From Clostridiales bacterium FE2011 (lineage in GTDB: Bacteria > Bacillota > Clostridia > Christensenellales > Aristaeellaceae): 64,000 bases of DNA. The position numbers were made by a program, and so were the translations under genes. The stretch lies in assembly GCA_017569305.1 (NCBI GenBank), contig CP069418.1, forward strand, positions 1,860,001 through 1,924,000, given 5' to 3'. The notes beneath the pieces were generated by a model. It did not search any database. It was given only the letters and a program-made list of their open reading frames with translations, and had not been told where the DNA came from. Positions within the stretch are counted from its first letter, which is position 1. Every line of letters begins with the position of its first letter. Positions 9,005 to 17,093 of the stretch are shown here, one piece after another.

Positions 9005-9033
9005 ATTTTACTACAATTGACCATAGATAGCAA
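9005..9033 (-). promoter_or_regulatory. Candidate feo promoter (minus strand)
   Basis: Reading leftward, TTGCTA (9033-9028) and TAAAAT (9010-9005) are spaced by 17 bases, about 70 bases before the FeoAB start. The palindrome at 9044-9063 ends 10 bases upstream of the -35 box. Confidence 0.5.
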
Positions 9034-9043
9034 TATCTAACAA

Positions 9044-9063
9044 AAGTTTGTTTAAACAAACTT
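9044..9063. promoter_or_regulatory. Perfect 20-bp palindrome, candidate metalloregulator operator
   Basis: AAGTTTGTTTAAACAAACTT is a perfect 20-bp inverted repeat in the gap between divergent feoAB and the ECF sigma gene. It does not match the Fur box. The TTTG...CAAA outline is reminiscent of DtxR/MntR-family operators, which control many clostridial feo genes. It lies just upstream of the feo -35 box, so activation, or control of an overlapping promoter, is possible. Confidence 0.5.
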
Positions 9064-9132
9064 AATAAATTAGACCTGCTTTTTTCCGGTGTTGGCAGAT
9101 AATGCATTTTTACTTACAATAAAACGGATGTG

Positions 9133-9162
9133 AAAAGTTTATTTTTTGCCCGCTTCTTCGTC
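9133..9162 (+). promoter_or_regulatory. Candidate autoregulated ECF promoter, copy 1
   Basis: AAAAGT (9133) and CGTC (9159) are separated by 20 bases, with CGTCTAAT forming a typical ECF -10 element 31 bases before the sigma gene. The same two blocks with the same spacing precede the second sigma gene (53857-53828, minus strand). Confidence 0.45.
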
Positions 9163-9192
9163 TAATCATGATGAAGGGAAGGTTGAGAACGG

Positions 9193-9714
9193 ATGCAGGA
9201 ATTCAGGGAGGCGGAAGACACCCGCAGGGAACGGCTGAGCAGCCTGGTGCTTCTGTATGAAAAAGACATGCTGAAGCTGTGTTTCGTATACCTGCGGGAT
9301 ATGGAACTGGCCCGTGACGCCCTTCAGGAAAGCTTCCTGAAGGCTTACCGATTCCTGGATTCCTATCAGGGCGGCGCGTCTGAAAAAACCTGGCTGACCC
9401 GGATTGTGATCAACACCTGTAAGGATTTCCGCCGGTCCGCCTGGTTCAGGATCGGCCGGCAGGCCGTTTCAGCCGATTCCCTTCCGCTGTCTGTTCCGCC
9501 CCCTGACGTAGTGCATATGGACCTGATGACTGCCATTATGAAGCTTCCGGTCAAAAACCGTGAAGTCATCCTGCTGAAGTACCAGCAGGGCTTCAGCAAC
9601 CAGGAAATTGCCGATCTGCTGCATCTTTCCCCGATGGCGGTTTCCAAAAGACTGCATCAGGCCTATGACCGGATGAAGATGAATCTGGAAGAAGGAGCAT
9701 CCTATGAAGAATGA
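9193..9714 (+). CDS. ECF-family RNA polymerase sigma factor
   Basis: A 173-residue sigma-70 family protein of ECF type. Region 2 covers about 17-85 (YEKDMLKLCFVYLRD, ARDALQESFLKAYRF, KTWLTRIVINTCKDFRR). Region 4 covers about 112-170 (LPVKNREVILLKYQQGFSNQ, LHLSPMAVSKRLHQAYDRM). Regions 1 and 3 are absent. Its last 11 bases overlap the start of a membrane-anchored LRR protein, which suggests translational coupling to an anti-sigma partner. The second ECF gene at 53282 has the same length and aligns from the first residues (TRRERL versus AKRERL). The signal it answers to is unknown. Confidence 0.93.
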   Translation: MQEFREAEDTRRERLSSLVLLYEKDMLKLCFVYLRDMELARDALQESFLKAYRFLDSYQGGASEKTWLTRIVINTCKDFRRSAWFRIGRQAVSADSLPLSVPPPDVVHMDLMTAIMKLPVKNREVILLKYQQGFSNQEIADLLHLSPMAVSKRLHQAYDRMKMNLEEGASYEE

Positions 9715-11029
9715 AGAAAAAAGGGATCAGATGATCCGTGAAACCTTTGATCAGTGCCTCTCCGGGATTGATTTGCAGCCTTCCGTGCTTCCGGAGATAG
9801 AGCGGAAGATCGAAAAAACAAAAACGCCGGAACGGAAACGGATTCCGCTCCGGATTCCCGTGATCGCGGCGGCAGCAGTGGTGCTGGTGTGCGTGTGGTT
9901 TTTTGCGGGAAACAAAAAATGGGAACTGTTCAGCCAGCCGGACCGGCTCAGTACAGACAGCCGTTATACGGTGCAGCCGATGGAAACAGTCCTGTCCGAA
10001 GGGGCAGAGCGGGAAACCGCTGAAGAAACGCCCGGGACAGAGGTTAAACTGAACGGTATTCAAACCATCCGGAAAGAAGACGGGACGCTGCAATGCCGGA
10101 TGGACGGGCTGGTCTACACGCTGCGGGACGATAAAACGGCGGTACTGTCTGGAGTTTACTTTGTTTCGCGGAAAGACCCTTATATCCTGGATATTCCGGA
10201 AAAGGTGGGAGAATATACCGTAGTTGCGCTTGCGGATGATGCACTGAGTTCGGTGAATGCACTTGCTGCCGTCCACCTTCCGGAAACCCTGACAACAATT
10301 GGGTTCTACGGCTTTGCGTACAATCCTGTCCTGACAGAGGTCACTTTTCCCTCAAGCCTGCGGACTATTGAGTGGAATGCCTTTATGGAATGCACCAGCC
10401 TGGCTTCCGTTACATTTGAGGAGGGCGTGGAAACAATCCAGTCCGGTGTGTTCAACGGCTGCAAAAGCCTGAAGTCCATCGTCATTCCGGACAGCGTCAC
10501 TACCCTGGAAGGCGGGGCGTTCTCCGCCTGTACCGGCCTGGAGGAAATTGTGCTTCCGAAGGGGATCACGGAGCTTGGACAGGAAATGTTCAACAGCTGC
10601 TCAAGCCTGAAACAGATTGAAATTCCGAAGGGTGTGACCGTTGTCGGAAACAGGGCCTTCAAAGATTGTTCTGCCCTGGAATCGGTCGTCCTGCCGGAAG
10701 AGCTGGTTTCTTTGGAAAACGGAGCGTTCAATGGCTGTAAAAGCCTGAAGTCCGTGGTGATTCCGGAAAAGGTGACGGCAATTGAAAACGGCACCTTCAA
10801 CGGCTGCACCAGCCTGAAAACCGTTGTCCTTCCGGAAGGGTTGACAAGCATCGGCAGCAGGGCGTTCTACAATTGCGGAAGCCTGTCCATTCTTTCCCTG
10901 CCGGACAGCCTGGCTTCCATCGGAAGGGATGCTTTCGGCGGCTGTGATGAGCTGCTCTGCGTTGTATCTGACGGTTCCGCCGCGATGCAGTACTGTGAGG
11001 AGAACGGAATTAAATACACAAAGCGCTGA
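9704..11029 (+). CDS. Membrane-anchored leucine-rich-repeat (BspA-like) protein, probable anti-sigma partner
   Basis: A 441-residue protein with three parts. Residues 1-48 are cytosolic and helical, with LSGIDLQPS at 19-27. A single membrane helix spans 51-68 (IPVIAAAAVVLVCVWFFAG). The outer part carries about nine LRR_5 repeats from roughly 170 to 425, with the recurring pattern AFxGCxSLKxVxIPxxVTxI. No zinc-binding anti-sigma motif is present. The N-terminus matches that of the CotH protein encoded beside the other ECF gene (LSWLDRLPS at 18-26), so the short cytosolic part is likely the sigma-binding region and the LRR part an outside sensor or adhesin. This pairing is inference from gene overlap and the shared motif. 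Confidence 0.85.
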   Translation: MKNEEKRDQMIRETFDQCLSGIDLQPSVLPEIERKIEKTKTPERKRIPLRIPVIAAAAVVLVCVWFFAGNKKWELFSQPDRLSTDSRYTVQPMETVLSEGAERETAEETPGTEVKLNGIQTIRKEDGTLQCRMDGLVYTLRDDKTAVLSGVYFVSRKDPYILDIPEKVGEYTVVALADDALSSVNALAAVHLPETLTTIGFYGFAYNPVLTEVTFPSSLRTIEWNAFMECTSLASVTFEEGVETIQSGVFNGCKSLKSIVIPDSVTTLEGGAFSACTGLEEIVLPKGITELGQEMFNSCSSLKQIEIPKGVTVVGNRAFKDCSALESVVLPEELVSLENGAFNGCKSLKSVVIPEKVTAIENGTFNGCTSLKTVVLPEGLTSIGSRAFYNCGSLSILSLPDSLASIGRDAFGGCDELLCVVSDGSAAMQYCEENGIKYTKR

Positions 11030-11050
11030 AGGTATTCTTTGGGGAATCCG

Positions 11051-11082
11051 ACCGGCTGTGCTGCGGTACAGCCGGTTTTTTC
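11051..11082 (+). terminator. Terminator of the sigma-LRR operon
   Basis: A 9-bp stem ACCGGCTGT / ACAGCCGGT with loop GCTGCGGT is followed by TTTTTC. Confidence 0.85.
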
Positions 11083-11110
11083 ACGGGCTGAAGATGTGTT
11101 TTTGTTCGCC

Positions 11111-11139
11111 TTGAAAACCGTACCGGGAAAGGATACAAT
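11111..11139 (+). promoter_or_regulatory. Promoter of the zinc-ribbon membrane protein gene
   Basis: TTGAAA (11111) and TACAAT (11134) are spaced by 17 bases, 30 bases before the start codon. Confidence 0.65.
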
Positions 11140-11169
11140 ATCTGTATCAACCGGAACGGAGAGGAAAGA

Positions 11170-11994
11170 ATGGCACTGACAGCCTATTGCAAGAAATGCG
11201 CCAGGGAAGTGGACGCGGGGGAAATCTGCCCCTTCTGCGGCAGCCGCCTGGGGAAAAACGCGGCTCATGCTGCCTGGTGCGTGGAGCGTACCCCGGTGAA
11301 GGACTGGATGTGCTGGAACGCGCTGATGCGGGTGCTCCTGCCTGCGGCGCTGTTTATCCTGCTGCTGGTGCTGGCGGCGGAGGGGATCTCCGGTGGCGTC
11401 GCCGCGGTTGAGAAGATGCTGGTTTCCGGCTTTCCGGCAGTGCTGCTGAGCCTACTGGGGGCGATTGTGCTGCTGGTGTTTGCTGCTCTGCTCCTGCAGG
11501 GAAAAGAGCTGGCGGACTTTGTGGCGGACAACCGCGGGATTCATGAAATCCACTACCTGCCCAATCCCACGCCGGTCAAGCTGATTGCCCGGCTGCGCTC
11601 CCCGGCGCAGATGCGGAACGCTGCCCAGGGAAGCAGCGGCCTTGTGCTGAAGCTGAGTGAAAAGCACCTGGCGTGGAAGGATGTTGCCCGGGTGCAGCTG
11701 TGGCCGGAGAAGTGTATGATCCTGTATTACGCGCCGGCTTGGTGGGTACGGATCGCTGCGGCCTGCACGCCCTTTATCTGGGATGATGTGATGAGCATAA
11801 CCCGGGAAAAGCTGGGCAAGAAGCGGAAGGTGAAGCTGCCGTCCTCCCTGGTGATTCCCGCGGAACAGCGGACACGGCGCACGGTTTCCCGGCCGAGGTA
11901 TACCCCGGATCCGGGCCCGGAGGATTCCCCCGGACAGCTGAGCATGGATACCCTGTTTGACGCTCCGCCTGTGGATGATACGGAGCAGAACTAA
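11170..11994 (+). CDS. Zinc-ribbon membrane protein of unknown function
   Basis: A 274-residue protein I do not recognise beyond its parts. It opens with a zinc ribbon, CKKC at 9-12 and CPFC at 20-23. Two membrane segments follow at about 55-77 (LPAALFILLLVLAAEGI) and 92-116 (AVLLSLLGAIVLLVFAALLL). The cytosolic C-terminal part has a folded stretch (YLPNPTPVKLIARLRSP, LSEKHLAWKDVARVQLWPEK) and a basic then acidic Pro-rich tail ending VDDTEQN. It has its own promoter and a terminator shared with livF. The ribbon-plus-TM layout is common in clostridial envelope proteins, but no role can be assigned. Confidence 0.8.
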   Translation: MALTAYCKKCAREVDAGEICPFCGSRLGKNAAHAAWCVERTPVKDWMCWNALMRVLLPAALFILLLVLAAEGISGGVAAVEKMLVSGFPAVLLSLLGAIVLLVFAALLLQGKELADFVADNRGIHEIHYLPNPTPVKLIARLRSPAQMRNAAQGSSGLVLKLSEKHLAWKDVARVQLWPEKCMILYYAPAWWVRIAAACTPFIWDDVMSITREKLGKKRKVKLPSSLVIPAEQRTRRTVSRPRYTPDPGPEDSPGQLSMDTLFDAPPVDDTEQN

Positions 11995-12002
11995 GACATA
12001 TA

Positions 12003-12029
12003 AAAAGACCCTGCCGCGGCAGGGTCTTT
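12003..12029. terminator. Bidirectional terminator between zinc-ribbon gene and livF
   Basis: The inverted repeat AAAGACCCTGCCG / CGGCAGGGTCTTT has T-rich DNA on the right and A-rich DNA on the left, so it can serve both convergent genes. Confidence 0.85.
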
Positions 12030-12042
12030 CTGTATCTTTTTT

Positions 12043-12774
12043 TCAGTTTCCGAGGTAAGCTTTCTGGACGTCGTCGTTCTGCAGGAGTTCGGAGGCGTCG
12101 CCGGACATGGCGATCCGGCCGGTCTCCAGCACATAGGCGCGGTCCGCCACGGAAAGCGCCATCTGGGCGTTCTGTTCCACCAGCAGGATGGTTACGCCGG
12201 ATTCATGCAGCTCCTGGATGATATCGAAGATCTGGTCCACCAGGATCGGGGCGAGACCCATGGAAGGCTCGTCCAGCATCATCAGCTTCGGCTTGCTCAT
12301 CAGTGCGCGGGCCATGGCCAGCATCTGCTGCTCACCGCCGGACAGGGTGCCGCCGATCTGCTTTTCCCGCTCTTTCAGGCGGGGGAAACGGCGGAACACG
12401 TCCTCCAGGGAGGCTTCGATTTCTTCATTGGGACGGCTGTAGGCGCCCATCTCCAGGTTTTCCCGTACGGTCATGTGCTGGAAAATGCGCCGGCCTTCGG
12501 GACAAAGGCTGAGGCCCTTGAAAACCATTTTGGAGGCGCCGGTGCCGTCCACGGGGACGCCGCCCAGAACAATGGAGCCCTGACGGGGTTTCAGCAGTCC
12601 GGCAATGGTATTCAGGGTGGTGGACTTTCCGGCACCGTTGGCGCCAATCAGGGTTACGATTTCGCCCTCATGCACTTCCAGGCTGATGCCCTTTACCGCA
12701 TGGATGGCGCCGTAATATACATGCAGGTCCTTGACCTTCAGCAGGGGCAGATCCTGATTTTTGATTTCGCTCAT
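12043..12774 (-). CDS. livF: Branched-chain amino acid ABC transporter ATP-binding protein LivF
   Basis: A 243-residue cytosolic ATPase of the high-affinity leucine/isoleucine/valine importer. Walker A is GANGAGKST (about 38-46), the signature is LSGGEQQMLAMARALM, and Walker B is LMMLDEPSMGLAP. The C-terminus ends AYLGN, as in LivF. Its ATG overlaps the livG stop by four bases (ATGA), and it is the last gene of livKHMGF. LivF and LivG are expected to form a heterodimer under LivH/LivM. Confidence 0.95.
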   Translation of the reverse strand: MSEIKNQDLPLLKVKDLHVYYGAIHAVKGISLEVHEGEIVTLIGANGAGKSTTLNTIAGLLKPRQGSIVLGGVPVDGTGASKMVFKGLSLCPEGRRIFQHMTVRENLEMGAYSRPNEEIEASLEDVFRRFPRLKEREKQIGGTLSGGEQQMLAMARALMSKPKLMMLDEPSMGLAPILVDQIFDIIQELHESGVTILLVEQNAQMALSVADRAYVLETGRIAMSGDASELLQNDDVQKAYLGN

Positions 12775-13634
12775 TTTCCGCCCTCCCTCTTTTTGCCCAG
12801 GTAGGCTTCGATGACGTCCGGGTTGGCCTGGATTTCATCGGCTGTACCTTTGGCGATGATCTTGCCGAAGTTCAGGACGCAGATGCCTTCGCACACGCCC
12901 ATGACCAGGCTCATGTCATGCTCGATCAGGAGAATTGCGATCTGGAACTGATCCCGGATCTTGGCGATATTCTCCATCAGTTCTTCTGTTTCATGGGGGT
13001 TCATGCCCGCGGCAGGCTCGTCCAGCAGCAGCAGCTTCGGGTCTGTGGCCAGGGCGCGGACAATCTCCAGGCGGCGCTGGGCGCCGTAGGGCAGGCTGCC
13101 GGATACTTCATCCGCCAGGTCCTGCATGCCGAAGATGTCGAGCAGCTCCATGGCCCGCTCATGCTGGCGCTTTTCCTGCTTCCAGTAACGGGGCAGCCGC
13201 AGGATGCCGCTGAACATATCATATTTGATCTGGTTGTGCAGGCCGATGCGCACGTTCTCTTCCACAGTCATCTTGTCAAACAGGCGGATGTTCTGGAAGG
13301 TACGGGCGATGCCCAGCCGGGAAGCCTGTACGATGCTCATGCCGTGCAGGTCCTTGCCGTCGATGAGCACGGCGCCGCTGGTGGGCTCGTACACCTTGGT
13401 CAGCAGGTTGAAGACCGTGGTCTTGCCAGCGCCGTTGGGGCCGATCAGGCCGGCGATTTCGGTTTTACCGATGGTGATGTTGAAGTCGTCCACGGCTTTC
13501 AGGCCGCCGAACTCAATGCCCAGATGACGGGTTTCCAGCACCGGGATCTCATTGATGTCCCGCTCCGGAACGATGGAATGAGAAGGAACCGGAACCATTT
13601 TGGTATCGGAACGATGTCTCTTAACCTCTGTCAT
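12771..13634 (-). CDS. livG: Branched-chain amino acid ABC transporter ATP-binding protein LivG
   Basis: A 287-residue ATPase subunit. Walker A GPNGAGKTT, signature LPYGAQRRLEIVRALATDP and Walker B LLLLDEPAAGMNPHETEE are present; the last is the LivG-specific wording. It carries about 33 extra N-terminal residues before the usual LETRHLGIEFGG opening. These include a basic stretch and could mean that the true start is internal, but the ATG at 13634 overlaps the livM stop by four bases, which supports the long form. Confidence 0.95.
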   Translation of the reverse strand: MTEVKRHRSDTKMVPVPSHSIVPERDINEIPVLETRHLGIEFGGLKAVDDFNITIGKTEIAGLIGPNGAGKTTVFNLLTKVYEPTSGAVLIDGKDLHGMSIVQASRLGIARTFQNIRLFDKMTVEENVRIGLHNQIKYDMFSGILRLPRYWKQEKRQHERAMELLDIFGMQDLADEVSGSLPYGAQRRLEIVRALATDPKLLLLDEPAAGMNPHETEELMENIAKIRDQFQIAILLIEHDMSLVMGVCEGICVLNFGKIIAKGTADEIQANPDVIEAYLGKKREGGK

Positions 13635-14713
13635 TTGGCGTCACCTCCTCCGACGGATTCCTTGTGTTTTCCGTGGAACAGATTTTTGATCGGCGCGAAA
13701 AGCCGGTTGGCGATCGCGCGGGTGGTCGGGTTGTTGGTGAAGATCATCACCAGGATCAGCACCACCGCGTATACCAGCATGCGGTAATCCGCGAACTCAC
13801 GCAGGACTTCCGGCAGCACGGTCAGGAAGGTGGCGGAGATGATGGAGCCCAGTACATTGCCCAGGCCGCCCAGCACCACGAAGACCAGCACGTTGATGGA
13901 CTGGTTGAAGGTGAACTGCGTGGGAACCACGGTGGAGGAGTTCAGTCCGTAGAGGGCGCCTGCCATGCCGGCCAGCACCGCCGCGGTCACGAAAGCCATC
14001 ATCTTGTAGCGGGTCACGGAAACGCCCATGGATTCGGCGGCGATCCGGTTGTCCCGGGTAGCCTGGATGGCACGGCCGGCGCGGGAGTTGACCAGGTTCA
14101 GCACCACAATCAGGGTGATCATGATCAGGACAAAGCCCACGGTGAAGGTGGAAATCGGCTTGATCTTGACCGCGCCCTTGGCGCCGTCCACCAGCATGGT
14201 GACGTTCTCGGGCAGGTTCTTGTTCAGGAAGGAGAACCGCAGTTTCCCGTCGGCAGTCCCCACATACAGAACGTTCACCAGGTTCCGGATGATTTCACCG
14301 AAGGCCAGGGTAACGATGGCCAGGTAGTCGCCCCGGAGCCGGAGAACGGGAATGCCGATCAGCACGCCGAAAATACCGGCAAGGATGCCGCCGGCCACAA
14401 TGGCCAGAACAAGCCGCAGGGTGGTATCCTGCATATCAAAGGCAGCCAGGAGCCAACCGCTGACGATGGCGCCCGTATAGGCACCGATGCTCATGAAGCC
14501 GGCATGGCCGAGGCTTAATTCTCCGGAGAAGCCGATGACCAGGTTCAGGGAAACGGCCATCACGATCCAGGAGCAGATCGGAACCAGCTGTCCCTTCAGG
14601 GAACGGCTGATTGATTTGGTGGCGATCATGTTCTGGAGGATCAGGAAAGCACCGATGACCAGAGCGAAGGTGATCAGGTTGTAGATGAGGCGTTTGCGTT
14701 TTGCTTTTGTCAT
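13631..14713 (-). CDS. livM: Branched-chain amino acid ABC transporter permease LivM
   Basis: A 360-residue inner-membrane permease. The start at 14713 has a strong GAGGTGAGG site and lies 11 bases after the livH stop; an in-frame ATG at 14737 would overlap livH and has no site. About eight to ten membrane segments are visible, with the family blocks LSLGHAGFMSIGAYTGA, LRLRGDYLAIVTLAFGEIIRN and the ATPase-docking loop around SMGVSVTRYKMMAFV. It pairs with LivH to form the pore for leucine, isoleucine and valine. Confidence 0.94.
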   Translation of the reverse strand: MTKAKRKRLIYNLITFALVIGAFLILQNMIATKSISRSLKGQLVPICSWIVMAVSLNLVIGFSGELSLGHAGFMSIGAYTGAIVSGWLLAAFDMQDTTLRLVLAIVAGGILAGIFGVLIGIPVLRLRGDYLAIVTLAFGEIIRNLVNVLYVGTADGKLRFSFLNKNLPENVTMLVDGAKGAVKIKPISTFTVGFVLIMITLIVVLNLVNSRAGRAIQATRDNRIAAESMGVSVTRYKMMAFVTAAVLAGMAGALYGLNSSTVVPTQFTFNQSINVLVFVVLGGLGNVLGSIISATFLTVLPEVLREFADYRMLVYAVVLILVMIFTNNPTTRAIANRLFAPIKNLFHGKHKESVGGGDAK

Positions 14714-14723
14714 TTTCCTCACC

Positions 14724-15602
14724 TCACACTTTCTCACGCATGGGCTTGCCCAGCAGTCCGGCCGGCTTGAACAGCAGCACGATGATCAGCACGGCGAAGA
14801 CGATGGCGTCTCCCAGCTCGGTTGAAATATAGGCTTTGCCGAAAATCTCGATGATTCCAAGCAGTACGCCGCCCAGCATGGCGCCGGGGATGGAGCCGAT
14901 TCCGCCGAATACGGCGGCGGTGAAGGCTTTGATACCCGGCATGGAACCGGTGGTGGGCTGCAGGATGGGATAGGAGGAGCACAGCAGGATGCCGGCGATG
15001 GCAGCCAGCGCGGAACCGATGGCAAAGGTGAGGGAAATGGTCCGGTTCACATTGATGCCCATCAGTTCAGCCGCACCCCGGTCCTCCGAAACACAGCGCA
15101 TGGCTTTGCCCAGCTTGGTTTTGGAGGTAAACAGGGTCAGCAAGACCATGATGACGATGCTGACCAGGATGGTGATCAGGGTTGCGGAGGAAATGTTGAT
15201 CTTCCCCAGGTGCAGCGAAGTGCTGTTGATGAAGGTGGTGGGGAAGGACTTGGGGTTGGCGCCCCAGATCATCAGCGCGATGTTCTGCAGCAGGTAGCTC
15301 ATGCCGATGGCGGTGATCAGCACCGCCAGGGACGTAGCCTGGCGGAGGGGCCGGTAAGCCAGCCCTTCGATGGTGATGCCCAGGATGGTGCAGACCAGCA
15401 TGGCCAGCAGGAACGCGAGGACCGGGGGGATGCCCCAGTACTGCAGGCCGCAGAAAGCGATATAGGCGCCGACCATGATGACATCGCCATGGGCGAAGTT
15501 CAGCATCTTGGCGATGCCGTAGACCATGGTATAGCCCAGGGCGATGATGGCATAGATGCTGCCCAGGCTGAGGCCGTTAATCAGATTATCCAGAAAAATC
15601 AT
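14724..15602 (-). CDS. livH: Branched-chain amino acid ABC transporter permease LivH
   Basis: A 292-residue permease. It opens LDNLINGLSLGSIYAIIALG and contains MLNFAHGDVIMVGAYIAF, the docking loop CVSEDRGAAELMGINVNRT and AAVFGGIGSIPGAMLGG, all diagnostic of LivH. It lies 121 bases downstream of livK, with a hairpin in the gap that may lower expression of the membrane part relative to the binding protein. Confidence 0.95.
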   Translation of the reverse strand: MIFLDNLINGLSLGSIYAIIALGYTMVYGIAKMLNFAHGDVIMVGAYIAFCGLQYWGIPPVLAFLLAMLVCTILGITIEGLAYRPLRQATSLAVLITAIGMSYLLQNIALMIWGANPKSFPTTFINSTSLHLGKINISSATLITILVSIVIMVLLTLFTSKTKLGKAMRCVSEDRGAAELMGINVNRTISLTFAIGSALAAIAGILLCSSYPILQPTTGSMPGIKAFTAAVFGGIGSIPGAMLGGVLLGIIEIFGKAYISTELGDAIVFAVLIIVLLFKPAGLLGKPMREKV

Positions 15603-15678
15603 ACAGATATTTTCCTCTCAGGAAAGAGTACTGGTAAAAGGTTCAGATACGGATTTCGGAATGGGCCAGAACAAGCGA

Positions 15679-15702
15679 AACCGGTCCAGAAGAGGACCGG
15701 TT
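15679..15702 (-). other. Stem-loop between livK and livH
   Basis: A perfect 9-bp inverted repeat AACCGGTCC / GGACCGGTT with a 6-base loop. On the minus strand it is followed by TTCGCTTG rather than a real U-tract. It is therefore more likely a partial terminator or an mRNA-protecting hairpin that keeps livK transcript abundant, as known for other binding-protein operons. Confidence 0.6.
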
Positions 15703-15723
15703 CGCGAAAAGGTGACCGGGGAA

Positions 15724-16854
15724 TCAGTCTTCGAAGACGTACACACCGTTGACGATGGTAGCAGCCATAGGCGTCTTGGTAACAGCGCCGGACTCGTCCC
15801 AGGTCATGGTGCCGGTCAGACCGGTAACTTCGATTTCCTTCATAGCCTCAATCAGCAGGTCGCAGGCATCTTCGGGAGCCATATCGGAGGTGATGCCGGC
15901 TTTTTCAGCGGCAGCAACCAGGATATAGATGCCGTCATAAGCATCCGCCGCGAACTGGATGGGGGTCTCGTTGAACTTCTCCTGATACTTGGCAACGAAG
16001 CTCTTGACCTTCTCGTCTTCAGAGGTGGCAACGAAGGGGGTCAGCAGCATGACGCCTTCCGCCAGGGAGGTGTCGAAGCCTTCCACGCTCAGGATGCCGT
16101 CCATGCCGTCCACGCCGAAGAAGATCGGCTTGTAGTTCTTGTCGGCAGCGGTCTTCAGGATCAGGGAAGCGGGGGTGTAGTACATGGGCAGGAAGACGAT
16201 TTCAGCGCCGGCTTCCTGGGCCTTGCCAACCTGAACGGTGAAGTCCGTGGTTTCATCGGTGAAGGTTTCTTCGCTGACGATTTCCAGACCCAGCTCAGCG
16301 CCCGTCTTCACGAAGGTGTCGCGGATACCGGTGGAGTATACGTCGGCGTTGTTGTAGATCACGGCGACCTTGGTGCCCAGCTTGTGATCGGCAATGTACT
16401 GCGCGGAAGCGGAGCCCTGGTTCGGGTCGGTGAAGCAAACCTGGAAGACGTTGTCCTTATCCTCGATAACAGCGGTGGAGGAAGCGGAGGGGGTCAGGAA
16501 GAATACACGGTCGGTGTATCCCTGGGCACCGGCGGCTTCGCAGGGCTTGGAGGTGGTGGATCCCAGGATCATCTGAGCACCAGCGTCCAGCGCGGCGTTG
16601 TAGGCGTTGATAACCTTTTCAACGTTGTGCTCATCATCTTCGTTAATCAGTTCAATGGTGAATTTGCCGCCTGCGGCATTGATTTCATCCACGGCGATTT
16701 CGGCACCGTGCTGGGTGGCCAGGCCGTACAGGGCGGCGGCACCGGTGGTCGGTCCGATATGGGCAATCTTCAGGGTGACTGCCTCTTCAGCAAAGGCGGA
16801 GCAGACAGACAGTGCCAGCATAAGGGCGAGGACCATAGCGATAAGCTTCTTCAT
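15724..16854 (-). CDS. livK: Branched-chain amino acid-binding protein LivK/LivJ
   Basis: A secreted 376-residue periplasmic-binding-protein type I (Leu/Ile/Val family) protein. The signal peptide is MKKLIAMVLALMLALSVCSAFA, probably cut before EEAVTLKIAHIGP. No clear lipobox is present, although a Cys lies at position 18. Typical blocks are GPTTGAAALYGLATQHGAEIAVDEIN, GSTTSKPCEAAG and VAVIYNNADVYSTGI. It is the first gene of livKHMGF and has a strong ribosome binding site (AAGGAGGAAA) and a clear promoter at 16937-16910. Specificity among branched-chain amino acids, or even for other ligands, cannot be read. Confidence 0.94.
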   Translation of the reverse strand: MKKLIAMVLALMLALSVCSAFAEEAVTLKIAHIGPTTGAAALYGLATQHGAEIAVDEINAAGGKFTIELINEDDEHNVEKVINAYNAALDAGAQMILGSTTSKPCEAAGAQGYTDRVFFLTPSASSTAVIEDKDNVFQVCFTDPNQGSASAQYIADHKLGTKVAVIYNNADVYSTGIRDTFVKTGAELGLEIVSEETFTDETTDFTVQVGKAQEAGAEIVFLPMYYTPASLILKTAADKNYKPIFFGVDGMDGILSVEGFDTSLAEGVMLLTPFVATSEDEKVKSFVAKYQEKFNETPIQFAADAYDGIYILVAAAEKAGITSDMAPEDACDLLIEAMKEIEVTGLTGTMTWDESGAVTKTPMAATIVNGVYVFED

Positions 16855-16909
16855 GTGGGTTTCCTCCTTATATACTAATGTAACAAAGCGCCTTTACTTT
16901 GTATCGAAC

Positions 16910-16937
16910 ATTATACACTAGATTTTTGGCGAGTAAA
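16910..16937 (-). promoter_or_regulatory. Promoter of the liv operon
   Basis: On the minus strand TTTACT (16937-16932) and TATAAT (16915-16910) are spaced by 16 bases, about 55 bases before livK. Confidence 0.7.
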
Positions 16938-16974
16938 GCACAGAAAGCCTGTTTTTTGTTCGTTCTTTGTATTC

Positions 16975-17003
16975 TTGACAGTCCTGAGCTTTCCCGATAA
17001 AAT
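16975..17003 (+). promoter_or_regulatory. Promoter of the surface-protein gene
   Basis: TTGACA (16975-16980) and TAAAAT (16998-17003) are spaced by 17 bases, 90 bases before the ATG at 17094. Confidence 0.75.
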
Positions 17004-17093
17004 ATTGTAGATATCCTGTATCCATCCATATTGACACGTCCGGCGGGTTTTCCGGCGGGGGAAGGAGGAAGGAGTTCTACGCTCCGAGACAAT

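Noticed and set aside
6418..9030. 870-codon plus-strand frame over feoAB
   Set aside because: Gln/His/Gly-rich translation without domains, fully antisense to FeoA-FeoB. A shadow frame.
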